From assembly GCA_021234535.1 (NCBI GenBank), contig CM037842.1, positions 5,870,203 to 5,934,202 on the forward strand: DNA of 64,000 nt. Reading direction: 5' to 3'. A program made the position numbers and the translations under genes. Origin of the DNA: Stichopus chloronotus (Eukaryota; Echinodermata; Holothuroidea; Aspidochirotida; Stichopodidae). Shown piece after piece: positions 13,301 through 26,200 of this stretch (position 1 is its first letter; every line of letters starts with the position of its first letter). Under the pieces are notes generated by a model. The model was not told the DNA's origin. It saw only the letters and a program-made list of their open reading frames with translations, and searched no databases.

Positions 13301-16300
13301 TCAATTATTCCGCATCTTCTAACTAAAAATTTGTATGGTCGACATATGGATGGTTTTAATTTTATTTTTTTTTTTTAGGGCGAATAGCTTCGACATTTAG
13401 AAACACTGGTTTGCTCTGTCTTGAAGAAAGTATTTTGTCAGAGTAGTGTAGCGGTTTCAAGGCTAGGAAAACAGGTCTGTTTTTAAATGGGATGAAGATT
13501 ATTAGTATCATCATTATTATTATTATTGCCTTGTTAATTACTTTGGAATTCGTCAATAAGCTTCGTGACCTCTAATGATGGCAAATGAAGGCACAAAAAT
13601 ATTTTAAGTACAATGAATGGTCGTGTCCTTATTCAAGAGAAAACGTTTAGGAGACTTGTCAGTAGGTCACACACTTGTCACAATCATTTCTTCTTTAAGT
13701 CAATCTTGGACAATTAAGATAACATGCATGTTACATATCGTACTTTTACCAAATATCGTTCAGAGAAATATTCCACAATCTATTGAGGGATATTTTCCCC
13801 TTCCTATCACCATCGTTGGCGGAAAAAACTCTAAATAGATAAACATGAAATGAATTAGACGTCCTGCGGGTTGTCGCCGTGAGAATGCTTATATGATCTG
13901 GATACCTCTGAAGATTCGAAGCGGGGGCTATTAATTATCTCAGGTAAAGATATTGCAGGTAGAGTCTTACTCAATCAGTGAATTCTCACAAATCGACCCT
14001 GTAACGGGAAAATGAAAGAAGATATAATTGCTCAACCCTAGTTCTTTTTTTTTTCATTTTTTAGGGCGGTATTTTGCACGAAGGATTACCAACTTTCATA
14101 CCTCTATATATACCTGGCTAAGTCTACCACTCTACCTACCATTACTTCTTGAATCTATAACTAATGAACTTCATGGAATTATGTACATGTTAAACAGCGA
14201 CTCCTTGCTTAACGGCAATTGATTTTACGTTCCACGAATTCGGCGCAATTTTCCGTCAGAGATGGAGCCAAGGAGGGGCGAACGGGGGCCATGGTTCAAC
14301 CAAACCGTGGACCATTGACCATTTTGATCAGAATTATACCTACGAAAATGATCTTTTGTACTATAAAATTAATTTCACATTTTACGGGGAGATATCAATA
14401 GACCTGTAACCATGCCTTCTGCTGTGACCATACCAGTTTTTGTGACCATACCAGTCTACACAAACAATTACATTCTTCGCCCATTGCTGAGACTAAGACG
14501 ACAATAATTAAGTTCACAAAAAATATGAATATTGACGGAAAAACAGAAACACTGTTATTGTGATTAATAAATGACTCTTCCTCAAATTGCCAGTCAGCCC
14601 TATCATAATATGATTGACATGCTATGACTGACTTGCTATGACTGACTTGCTATGACTGACTTCTTAGTAATCAAGCACTGCTATTTGAAATTCCTTCCGT
14701 CTATAGAAACGTCCATGGAAACAGCTGCAAAGAGGAGGGCGGTATGTTCCTAATTCGATTATACAAACTGATCAACAGTGAGCTGAGTAAAGATGACCAC
14801 GGAATTCCTTTCCATAAATGTTTTTTTAAAATATAGACCTATGACAATGTTGAAAAAATGTTTCAGCTTCGTTTGACAAATCTCATTAAATTATTACAGA
14901 CCAGTTCAAATTGGTTCCCATGAAGGGGATATGCAGTCGTCGCTATGATTTTGAAAAATCATCAAAATATTATTATTCTTATTATTCTATATTATTATTC
15001 ATCTCTTTTATTTCTCACGATATTGTTGAATATCAGTGCGGCATACTTAAGGTGTTCGGCTGCAAAATTAAGCAGTTCAATAACAAAAAATTCACAAAAT
15101 AAGAAAACACCTTCTATGATTTAGCACACGGTGTATACTAATTCAGTTTGCAGTGACTATGTCAGACCTGCTGGCCTTGGCCCTTTTCAGGATAGTAATG
15201 AAGAAGTCCGGCCATTTTTATATATTTCATTTTTTTTCTCTCACCGTAGCGGGGGGGGGGGGGGGGCGGAGCTTTATTTTATTGGGAGTACTTGTTGCCG
15301 CACATGTTTAAGTGAGTTGTACACGATAGCAAAATCTTACCAACATAACTTATTTTCTTATAACTGCTGTCATGCTTTTGCGGACTACTAAAAGTGTAGA
15401 TAATTTCCTGTCACCACACATCCTCGCAAGATCTGAGACCATCTTATCTGATAGCCCAGAACTCGAAGGAGAGTGATAAACTTCTCCTGCTATTTCCTTT
15501 TAAACCTAACGTTTTCTTTGTTCCTCAAAAAAAAAAAAAAAAATTAGCGCCTCTCTACATAAAGAAGACTGCCAATAAAATGAATCGTAGCGGGCAGTAA
15601 TCTCCCAACTCCGCTATGGCCTGCCCTGTCATTGTGCATAAGTTTACACGCACAACCGTTGCATCTTCCCGGCCTACCCGCATCTCACTTTCAGGGAAAT
15701 CGATTACGCAATGACCTGGTAAAATTCCACAAACATTTGTCCAGGTGACCGATTAGTGATTTGTTCAAAGTCAAGAACTACTATTATCACTGGATTACAA
15801 GTTTGCAGCCTTCCTGGATTTGTGTGTCCGTTTTCTCGAATGAAGAAAAGAAAGGAAGATCTCCTTGTTGGTTCAATGTATTTACTGAGGTTGAGCTTCA
15901 ACCCTCTCTTTCGTAACTGGCTATCTTTTTGTTCATGTTTTCCTTTCTTTGTGTACAGCTTTGAAAGGACATTGAACTTGTTTCAATGGGCGGTTACGTA
16001 ATGCATTCACTGTTGTATCTCAATGGCTTTGGTTAACTGGCGCCCGTGCATATTAAATGTACATATAACCTTGAACTTTATAAATTCGTACAACAGTTGC
16101 TTTTAGTATTGAAGACCCATGTGATGTATTTAAACAATAAATTCCCAAAAAAGAAAACCTAAGGGGTTGACCGACGGTAGAAGAAAAATTAAAATGCCAT
16201 AAGGGAGAAAGCTTTTTCTCTGTTTTTTTGGTGAGAACAAGCCCTTAAGAATATGCTTTGCTTGAAAGTAATAGATCTTTACACAAACTTTCTTTTTGAA

Positions 16301-16782
16301 GTGGTGGATTGCATTGTGGGAAATCTGGTGTGACATATCAGTCAAACTGATTTAACATTTTTTCCATTTCTTTATAATTTTGACTGAATTAAAATGAAGT
16401 TACTACTCCTACTTTAATATTTGTAGTAAGCCTATTTACTTTGACAATATGTTAGTCTAAATCTGGAATACACAAAATCTGTGTTTTCCCCTTGTGTTCC
16501 AAGGTTAACACTTCAATTTCAAACGACTTTTGCATTATCTTGAAATATCAGTATCTAGACCGACAAACATATTAGTGAGATTGAAGTTCTGACAATTAAA
16601 TCTTCATCACCATACCGTAACCAACAGTCCAACTTTAACCCCCACCATCCCCTCTCTCATCAATCATCCCCGCCCCTTCCAAAATTTACCCCCCCCCCCA
16701 AAAAAAAAAGAACCTGCCGTGGTTATACATTCACAATAATGGTAACATTACCACAGGTGGCGTAATTCCTCTCACAGTCAGT

Positions 16783-16894
16783 GCTTGGCATTGTGTAAAA
16801 TCCTTTTGTGTTTTACAATGACCGAGAAAGTCTTCAGGAGCCTCAATGACGTCATCGTGTTGGGCCAGGTGTCCGTTGCTCGAGGTTGAAGACA
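16783..16894 (-). CDS. Candidate first coding exon, unassigned
   Basis: A minus-strand ATG in 'AAAAATGTC' context opens a balanced 37-codon frame beginning MSSTSSNGHLAQHDDV. It runs to a donor-like 'CTGACT|GTGAGA'. The amino-acid make-up is less biased than the noise frames around it. The exon would end in phase 0, but the ovo large exon needs an incoming phase of 1, so it cannot join ovo directly without another exon. It may be an alternative first exon, part of an unseen small gene, or chance. No homology was recognised. Confidence 0.2.
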
Positions 16895-17296
16895 TTTTTA
16901 CATTCAAGGAGAACATTTAGTTGTGACACTTAACATGACTTTTTGTTCTTTTTTCTTCTTCAAATGTGTTACAGATGATGTATTTTCAACAGCCTGAGAT
17001 TTGTGGTAGAAAATGACCCGTCAATGACACACTTTGTCAGAGAGTATCTTACTACAGTAGAAAAAAAAAAACCGTTATTTTTTTTTTCCTCATGTCAACT
17101 CCAAATAGATGATATTCATGCGCATGTATTTTAGGCGTCTCCCTAGCTTTCCAGAAAGAATGTTATTCGGTTGAAGTTCACCAAGGGAGGAGTAAGGATA
17201 AATACTGATGACATATGACCTAACAACATTCCATATTTAAGCTAGGGAAAGAACACATACTCGTGAATATTACCTACGGGACGTTAAAGAGGCTCA

Positions 17297-17647
17297 TTGA
17301 GTTGTTTTGTGAAATTCACTCAATTTTTCTAAACCGGTCAAGTTTCCTTCACATACTAATGACAAACAGTCAAACTAAAAGGATCCCAAAGTTTTACATA
17401 CTTTGGAACATTAATGAGTGAGTAACCAACGATTAAATTTAGTTTTTGAAACTTTGTGACCAGACATTTTCACATTAGTACACTCACATGCACACAATCA
17501 GAGGAAGTAACGGTCAAAAATTCGAAAAAAATTACAGTTTTCATACAACTATTGAATGTGAAACTTGATAAATTATGCTAATTGTGAGTATTGTCGTGTG
17601 TTTGTATACTTCAAAATCACCGCAATCTTTACTGATATCAACCCAAT
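17297..17647. repeat. Dispersed repeat family B, copy 2
   Basis: This aligns in the same orientation with 3931-4280 (see that entry for landmarks). Sequence on either side of this copy (about 17205-17290 and 17695-17785) resembles 20440-20520 and 20570-20660. Shared words include 'gacc.aacaaca.tccat', 'aagcta' and 'cagatcattt.....cac.aatctg...........cgatttggag'. The full element is therefore probably longer, and the 20.4-kb relative has lost its middle. Confidence 0.6.
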
Positions 17648-20439
17648 GAGCCCCTCTAACATCTATTAGAAAAATAACCGTTTTTAACTTAATTAGGGGT
17701 TCTTTCTGACGACATTTCCCATAGCCAGATCATTTTGTTTCACTAATCTGTTAAGGAGATATACTTAACACGCGATTTGGAGGAGCCAAGTACCAAAGTT
17801 ACATAAAATGTATGCCACCATCCTTTTAACGTACACTAGTTCTTAGTTTCATATCATTCCATGATATGTTTCTACTAGGTTCAAGTCATCTTACATTTTT
17901 TGTTGCTGACTTGGATTATATAATGTACTGTAACATTACTGCGTCGTCAACCGTGTATATAACGATTGTCATGTTTCTTTTGCTTTTCCTCAGCTATCAG
18001 ACTTGGCTGTCAGGACGAATTTTAAGAGCAGAGAGGGCTTTCATCGCTTAAAAGTGATTCCATAGAGGGTGATGACATGTAATCAATGTCCTGAGTGAAA
18101 CTGACAGTAAAATAAAAAAGATGGCACACAAAGCTACTTTGATAGAATTCAGCTTTCTGAACGGTATTGGGTAAAAATTCAGAAGTAGCATATGGCCGAC
18201 CCATTCTTTTATGTTGTTTTTTATACTCTGTTTTATATTTTTCTTTCAGAAATTTTCTTTTTTTTTTCATATTATTTACTATGGGCTACACTGATGTTCC
18301 AAAATGCGTTTTCTTTGATGTTTCAATACTTTTTTTACCGTTTAATAAGAAAGGAGTTAACATACTGTTCCCGTGCCGTGGTTTTCCGCTCTTGTAAATA
18401 AACTTATTTTAATAAAATATTTGTGTAAATGATTTTACAATGATCAATGAGGTTATGAAGTAACTTCTTGGACTTTTCATATTCTTCTTTCGAATCATTG
18501 TTTATGGTTTTTGGGCGTCTGTTCTTAAATAAACACTATTGTACTCATAAGAAGTATTGTCCAAATGGGTTATGAAAATCAAATGTACGGTACAGTTAAC
18601 AGTTTTACAACACTATATTTTCAGCTTTTTCCCCCTTTGTTAAACACTTAAATAGAGCACAATATTTAAAATATTTATTCACTTTGTACATCAATGTCAC
18701 ATTATAGAACAGGTTTCGTCACCTGCAAACATCAGGAAAATTGATTTCAATTGAGGATTGAGTTCAACTTTCATATTTCTCAGCCAATCATCACATGACA
18801 TTGAATATTAACACATTTTTTATCTATTGCTTGTTGCATAGTCATGGCCATCTCTTACAAACCAGCCAATTCTCACATGATATCATACATGCTTATGCTT
18901 TCTCGAGAGGAACATACCCTAACCATTATAGTATATCTGGATATCACGTGATGCTGTATCATGCAGAAAAGTTTTTCTCGATACATTATTTTAGAATATT
19001 ATGTGTATTTTGTGAGGACTATATGTGTATTTCTTATTATCATTGGGAATTCAGTGTATGACAGACTCGACACACCGTTTTTTTTTTCTCTCTCTCTCTA
19101 GTGAAAGTAACTTGTTCGATTAATTATCGTTTTCGTGGTTTTCCTTCCTGACGTAGAGCCATCTTTTTTTGTCATTTTGTCCCCCTGATACAGACCTGAA
19201 TTCTTTTACCCGTCATGTGACAGTGTTTCATTGCCTATTGTTCCAGCTCTCACCCCACTCTGCTCATCTCTTTTCATGGTCAAACATTTGCAAGTTTACA
19301 TTCATTCATTTGAATGAATGGATAAATAAATTAATAAATGAATGAATAAACTTAATCTTAAATTTTAACCAAAAGTTCGGAAGCCACATAATGTTTTCTT
19401 CTCTTACTTTTAAATATAGTTGTTGTAAGTGTTCACATGATAAGGTGAAGTAGTTTTTAGTACATTCCATTTCTTTCTCCCATCAGAAATCCAAATCTTC
19501 ATGGATGAAACCAACTTTAATAAATTGACCTGGCATTGAGGTAAACTTGAGGGATTGTCCAAAAAAACCGAAATATTCCTGAGATAAGAAGAGGCCAATG
19601 TATTACATATCAGTTTTCTACAAATAAAACCCATACCGAATTATCAGTGTAACAACACCCCCCCCCCCCCCCACCGACTCCATTCAAGGTGAAAAAAGAG
19701 AACTACCGCCAGGAACACCAATGCTAAAAACAAAAGAAAGACAGAAGAAAAAAAAAACACCTCACCTGCTTAAAACACTTCTTCATGAATATTCAATGGA
19801 AGTTTACGCACTACTACCCACTGCGAACACTACACACTCTACAGTATAGTATAGTACTTTTGGAAGCTAAGCAGTGACGATAGAACAAATCTTGGGTAAT
19901 TGCGCGCTGTACCAACCCTAAACATGTCATCTTAGGTGTCACTACGCCTATACATTATGTAAGAAAGTCAACGTGACATAATCGCCTTAGATTCTGTCCA
20001 GTGCACTATTATTACTAAGCTAGACAGTGTCTGAAACAATAACGTACAAGCAGGCTGGCATTAAACTACATGTGATATGAAATTTATCTTGGAGTATTGA
20101 CCAAATTAATCATTAAAAGCGTTGAAAAAATAGTTACAATTTTCATCAAAGTGAATCAAATATTGACAGTTTTCAAGAAAAAAAAAAGTTCTACGATTGC
20201 ATCATTAATAAATACAGTAGGCCTATAAGTTAAATTTGCATATTTGTGACGTAGAGTGACGGACTTACGTGATATATTTTAATGTGATTCTCTCGTACTT
20301 AAAAGAGTATACTGTAGGGTGTTGTAAAATACATCTTACATAACTTATTGCTATTTCTTTCTCCAAATCGAATAGAAGCATACCAACAGGAATGTTGTTG
20401 ATTGAAGGCCATCAATGTCTACCTGCAGAGTCCAAGTAA

Positions 20440-20660
20440 ACATTGATAACATTCGACCAAACAACAATCCATGTCCAAGCTACGGTACGTAGGTGAGACA
20501 TAAAACACATTATCTTGCGGGCCACAATATAAGAAAAATTCAAATATTAACGTTTTTAATTCTCGCTACTGGGGCGCTCTCTAACAAAATTTGTCATTGG
20601 CAGATCATTTTTATCACAAATCTGGGTATGCCGCTACTCGATTTGGAGAAAGAAAGAGCA
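20440..20660. repeat. Dispersed repeat family B, internally deleted relative
   Basis: The left part matches the flank at 17205-17290 and the right part matches 17695-17785, with the intervening 350-400 bp seen in copy 2 missing. Similarity was judged by eye and is patchy. Confidence 0.4.
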
Positions 20661-22414
20661 TAAAAGATAAGAAAGATTTGTTTTAAAACAGCCTATGCTC
20701 CTTTAACCTTTATTTCGAGAACAATGGGGAATTTCATGTGCCCTGACTGAGGGTTTAATGTTGGAACCGTGTAATGTCTCCATTAAATTATTGAAATCAC
20801 TTACCAATGTGAAAGTCAGAAATTAAAGTTATTAAGATTAATATATAAAGGACTAACACAAGAAACATTGGCGCTGTGCATCTTACCACATAAGATGTTT
20901 TGGCATTTTCATCAAACATTGCAAAGCCACCTCAAAAACGAAAACAGGGCATTTCAGGGAACACAGTTCCAACGTTTTGCCTTTAACGGTTTCAATCTGA
21001 CAAGATCTTAATGAAATCAGCTCTTTTATATAGATGCATGCTTCTTGGTCATTAAGGAATCAGAAACCCAATTTTTCTGGAATATTATTGCAGGGGAGGA
21101 GTCTTTTCAAGGACAGATAGGAAATATATGTAATGTATAATAAATACATACAATGTATATTAACCAGGAAAGTATATTCGAACCAGGGTGACTGATTTCA
21201 GTATAAGATATGGTGGAACAATGAATCAAACATAATTATTTTCTGCTCATCATAAATTTTAACAGCGATTGTCCCACCGTCTACCCTATACTGGTCAATG
21301 AGTTATTGACGAAGAGAACTGTACGTGAGATGCATGGGAATACAGTAGACAACTGACTGTATATGTTGTTCGTTCGATACCGTAGTACCTCAGTCGGTTT
21401 AATCCATAATGCCAGAGGGGGGGGGGGGGAGGGGTCGAGTAATTTGCACTATGCCACATGCAACTGTACTCAGGTGGGTAAAATAGACATACAGGGTTAT
21501 TCTATCGATATCATTTTTAAATATTCACAATAAAAATGCTTTTATTTTACAACAAAAAGCTGGTGTAACTCTTGGCAGTATATCTTTACACGACTCCGCG
21601 AAAATAGTTTTAGCAGTATTTTTTTACTGACAACCTATTTGTAAATAAAACAGTCCATTGCGGTATTTCCTACTAACAGATGGATTTAATACTTGTGTAA
21701 GATATATCTCGGTCACCTTAAAATACAATTGGTCTGTTTTTATATAACTGGATAGCACTGTGACCAAAGCCTATAGCTTTGATAAAGAACAACATACGAC
21801 CCACGAGCAGGCAACTGAAAGAACTTTTCATAAGAAGCAATACAAATTCCCGCTACAAATTCTATTTTCTTTTATAAATATTGAACTAGAACATCTATGA
21901 ATGCCGGTGTCTTCTCCTCCACCCCCTCCCATCTCCCCCCCCCCCCCACACTCCTTGCAGAAATTTCTGCATCACTTTATTCCAGTGATTAACTAGCAAG
22001 CAATATTTTCAAAGACAGAATCGGCTGTATATGCTGTACCGGGACCTCAATGTGACTCCAACACCGGACACCGTTTACATTAATGACACGCACTGCCGAT
22101 TTCATGAAGTATCAGAGAGATTATGTTACTACTCACTACAGTTTCTACCAGTTGCTCCTACGAATGGTGTAAAAAAATGTAACGACTGCTAGAAGACCAC
22201 AAACAACTTGAATTAAATGTTTACCAGACTCACAACGTAAACAATATGGCATATGCAGCCGTTGTGAAAACTCCGAATATATGGTTTAGGGTCGGTAATT
22301 GGTCCTACACTCTACCAATCAAACCTTCCAATTGAAACAACATGCCTCATCAACGAAAATGGAATAAGTGGGGACGGGGGGGTCGAAGTTATCATGAAGT
22401 AAAAGTCATCTCAC

Positions 22415-22502
22415 CTGTAAGTTGTATTTCTTCCGCACCGTTATTAATGACCTTGTCATTTCTCCTTCTGTTAGCGATGGGGGATATTGACCTCGCCATC
22501 AT
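22415..22502 (-). CDS. Candidate 5' coding exon with phase matching ovo
   Basis: The minus strand offers two adjacent ATG codons (22502 and 22499) followed by a 29-codon frame beginning MMARSISPIANRRRND. It ends at a strong donor 'CTTACAG|GTGAGA'. The exon would finish in phase 1, which is what the ovo large exon requires, and no better upstream partner was seen. Against it, the sequence lacks the SNAG-type start of many Ovo proteins, a second frame is also partly open, and the implied intron is 12 kb. I rate it a hypothesis to test with transcripts. Confidence 0.25.
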
Positions 22503-23106
22503 TGCCGCATCTCAGTTGCTCCTTCATCTAAATACAAATTGTTTATTTCTATTAAAATATGTTCACATCATCCTCCAGGTTTCAAGTATATATCTTTCCT
22601 TCATCAAAATCATCCTCTCGAGAGCTTGCCACATTATCAGATTTTTTTTCTGAGAAAATTAACTCTCTAACATCGATTTTGAATGATTGCCCAACTCTTG
22701 AAAAAAGCCCGCTGTTGTATATCTCATTCTATAAAGCACTTAGCGTCATTTCTAAGAATGTTGTCATGTGAAATAGCACTACTGTAACATTGTGTTGTAT
22801 CTCCTAGCCAAGAGTGTGGTGAAACATCGACATCGAGTCCATGGAATTCGGTACATTTACAGTAACTCCTGGCAAATGAATCCCCAAACGAAAAAGAAAA
22901 AAATAATCTTGAAAGAGAATTACTGCCCTGACCAGGAGCAACGGCTCACTGAAATCAATAGAATCTTTAACAGGGCCCTGTAACGTTCAAGTTAATTCTT
23001 CGTCCTTACAGACGCATGACCTTTAATCTGTAAAGGAACAATGAAAGGCAACCACACCACTGATAACAATAGCAAATCAACCAGTTTTAGATGACTGTGG
23101 GCCCGG
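22503..23106. other. No gene recognised
   Basis: This stretch lies between the candidate ovo 5' exon and the possible terminal lectin exon. The short open frames on either strand show no domain or codon pattern. A minus-strand AATAAA near 22540 could serve an upstream minus-strand transcript, but nothing supports its use. Confidence 0.4.
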
Positions 23107-23215
23107 TCACGCCTCGCTCGGTATCTCCTTGCCGTTCACAGACTGCTCACAAACCCAAGGAGTCGCCCAGTCAATGAAGGATTTCCCAGAAAAATCGACC
23201 GCTATCTTTAAAGGT
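23107..23215 (-). CDS. Possible terminal exon of the C-type lectin gene
   Basis: A very good acceptor (tgcctcctccatctaacag) precedes a 35-codon frame that ends in a stop at 23107-23109. The segment 'IDWATPWVCEQS' resembles the end of C-type lectin domains, which typically close with an aromatic/hydrophobic residue then 'CE'. The conserved Cys expected several residues earlier, after a Trp-Asn-Asp motif, is absent. The exon needs an incoming phase of 2, whereas the last certain lectin exon ends in phase 1, so at least one exon between 23216 and 29510 would be required; I could not locate it. The assignment is tentative. Confidence 0.3.
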
Positions 23216-26200
23216 CTGTTAGATGGAGGAGGCACAGTTATCGAGTTCATCATTAAAGGTCTTTTATCCCAATAAGAATGGTAACGAAACCATACTATCA
23301 ACAAGAAATGTATTCTTTGCTTTCTCCTTAGAAATTGTGAATGAATGGGACCCAGATTTTGAAGTAATAGGACATAAAATATTTGTTGGATATACGAAAG
23401 CTGGAACTCTCCTTTAAATGAATGTGTGTGTTTTTCTTTCACGGGTTCGGCGACTCATTACGTAACTACAAAACATGGTGTTTGCAACCAAGGTGGTAAT
23501 ACCACACGCAGGCGTAAGAATGTTTTTAACTGAGTGTGCGTATCTATTGGTAGGCTTCATGATTCAAGGTAAAACTTCGTCAACGATTTGTTTAAACTTA
23601 CGTAAATATATGCCCTGGTAATTGAACGGTCGCTGTCTCTTAATCAGGTAACATCTTGCTACTAGGAAAAAAAGGGGGGGGGGGGTTGAGGGTGGGATCG
23701 AGGAAGAGGGGGTAGGGATGGAGGTCTTTGTCTTGTTTTGGTCTTGTTTTTGTTTTGAGTTAATTCCGTTTTCATGAATAACGACAGAAAAGTTGGCCAA
23801 AAGTTACTGAACACACACACAAATGTTGTTGACTTTGAAACTGACTTAGCTAGTGAAAGTTACAAGCTTGGCCCTTTTCTGTCCCGGTGAAAGGGAAGAG
23901 TAGTAAATAAAACGGTATATGTGCCGGGGAGGGGGATTTGTAGCTTGGGTCGGGCGAATAGCAAGTACTTGCTTTTTTATCATTATTGGATTGTAATATC
24001 TTCAAGGGATCATGACAGCCCAAATATTGTAATATTCAAGCCCGGGGTCATCATTTCTCCCCAAATACGGTAGTAGGAACGACTTTAATCTCTTAACGTT
24101 TAATCAACGTCGCGTAATTATTCCTGAAGAAGGGGTTGTAATGTTCATGGTGAATACTCAGTGGTAGTGAAAAATCTGTTTATTTGTAACTGCCATAATC
24201 AGTCGTGGTGCCTCCATTTATCCCACCAAAACGCTACATTGTAAAAAAGTTGCTTTGTAACAGGTTTTGAACGTCTCAAGGTGATTGCGCTGAAGTAAAA
24301 ACAGTAACATACATAAGGGTAGTAAACGCAACGTGTAGGAAAACTGTAACAGAATGACGTCACTTTGAACATGTTTGTTAGTGACGTAGTGACTTTAAGT
24401 TTGGAACATAACATGTTCAGTCTAGAGCCGTTTTATCAGAGTTCAAATAAAACATTTTTTTTAAACACCTGACCAGTATTGGCGTCAATTCACTATACCT
24501 GAGGCGTTTATTGTTCTTACGTAATTTATTGTTGTTATCTCACTTGAAGGTAACCGAACACTTGAAGCGATCAAAATCTTTTGCAGAATAGTATTAAACT
24601 TTTCTTGCAGTGTGTATACTTTTACCTAAAAGAGAATAAGTTTCAATGGAATTCTAAACTTAATGATTTGAAGTAAAAACTTCCGTGTTTAATTAGACTG
24701 CGGAAAGTGAGAAAAAAAAACTTGTCACACATAGTGTTTGAAAATCCAACACAATCGTTGGCTAAATATATGATTAAGATTCAAGATAGTTCTAAAATTA
24801 TTACGAAATTTCTACTTCTTGAACGAAAAGCGTATAAAACTGTTCTGAATGACTAGCAGAAGAATCCATAAGATGTCTTAAACTACCCGTTACAAGATAT
24901 GTGACCAAATTAATATCCCACAGGTAACAACGGTAAAACGCTATTCTCTTTTGTTAGTCCAAGTACATGCACTTCACGTTATCGCCCTAATCAGGTGCCT
25001 TGTTGCTGAATTATCGATTTTTTTTTTTTTTTGGAATTCTCGTGGTCAGAGGAGAAACTTTACACAATTGATGCTGATTAAAGGCTTCTTCATGTTAGTG
25101 GCGTACCTCTCCGCTTTAATCAACACTAAGCTTGTTAACTGTCTTATCCTGATAGTATACCTAAATCTGAATGTCTCCCTCCTTCCACGCAAGAACTGTT
25201 AGAAACTCTGATAAGGTAGGGAAAAAAAGCCTTTCCTGGATTTTTCCACTCGGCAAAGGGGGGACGTAGGACAATTTAGTTTTCATTTGCGAAAGATGAA
25301 TGAAAAAATCCTTTGTTTTCTGAGAATCACATGACTTTGCTTATGTATGGCTTCATCAGCAACTTACAGGTTTCAATAATGTTAAGAACAGGGAAGTGAG
25401 TCACATTCAAATTCATAGATTTTGATAAATCTTAGATTTGACCCCCCTTTTTACTGATTCACACTTTCCGTCATCACAGGTCAGACATGACGCCTGTTTG
25501 CTGCTATAGTTGTGTTTTCTTATCTTCACACCTTATGCAAATGAGCTTTGATCAATAACACTGGCTATGCAAACTGGAAAAAGTTATTGGGCAACCGCAG
25601 TTTTCAGGTTGATAAACTTCAAACGACTCTTGAGTTAAATCAGGATGCTTAATTAGAAGTGGTTACTAACTCAAAACGCCCCCCCCCCCCCACCCCTCAC
25701 CCGTATTTTATATTTACATCTCGCAGATTATACAAGATTTATTTGTTGTGTATGTTGTGTGTGGTTTCTTTATTCAAAATCCTTTCGAGATATTGACACG
25801 ATATATCGAGAGGAATTGTACATATATTTTTGTTTCACAGATTTAAAGCCACCACGGCAACAAAAAAATGTGCGAAAGATGCATATTACTATGTGTGTGC
25901 GTAAGCTTGTGCGCTGGTGTAGGCCGGTGTGTGGGTGTGTGTGTGTGCGTTTTTTTTTGGGGGGGGGGTGGGGAGGTGGGCGAATATGGAGCCACTTGTC
26001 GGAAATACGAAAATTTGGAGGGGGTGAAGTGCATGAATTACTTGCGATCAAAGCTTGTCAGTTGATTTTTTTTTTTAAATCAGGTAAAACCAGGTCGATC
26101 CTCTGATCCTTGACCAGAAAACAAAAGCATGAGGATCATTTACATTGTAAAGAAAGGGTAACTGTGTCGTAAGAGAACATTTAAAAAAGACAAGAGAGAA

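Larger units (their letters stand above)
10302..22414. other. Long non-coding stretch upstream of the ovo large exon (intron and/or 5' flank)
   Basis: No open frame reads convincingly as a protein here apart from the exon candidate at 16783-16894. The stretch contains repeat family B copy 2 (17297-17647), a partial relative at 20440-20660, a triple 'gactgacttgctat' repeat near 14620-14660, and several G/C homopolymers (10978, 15250, 19658, 21417, 21937). If the 22415-22502 exon belongs to ovo, all of this is a single 12-kb intron. Confidence 0.5.
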
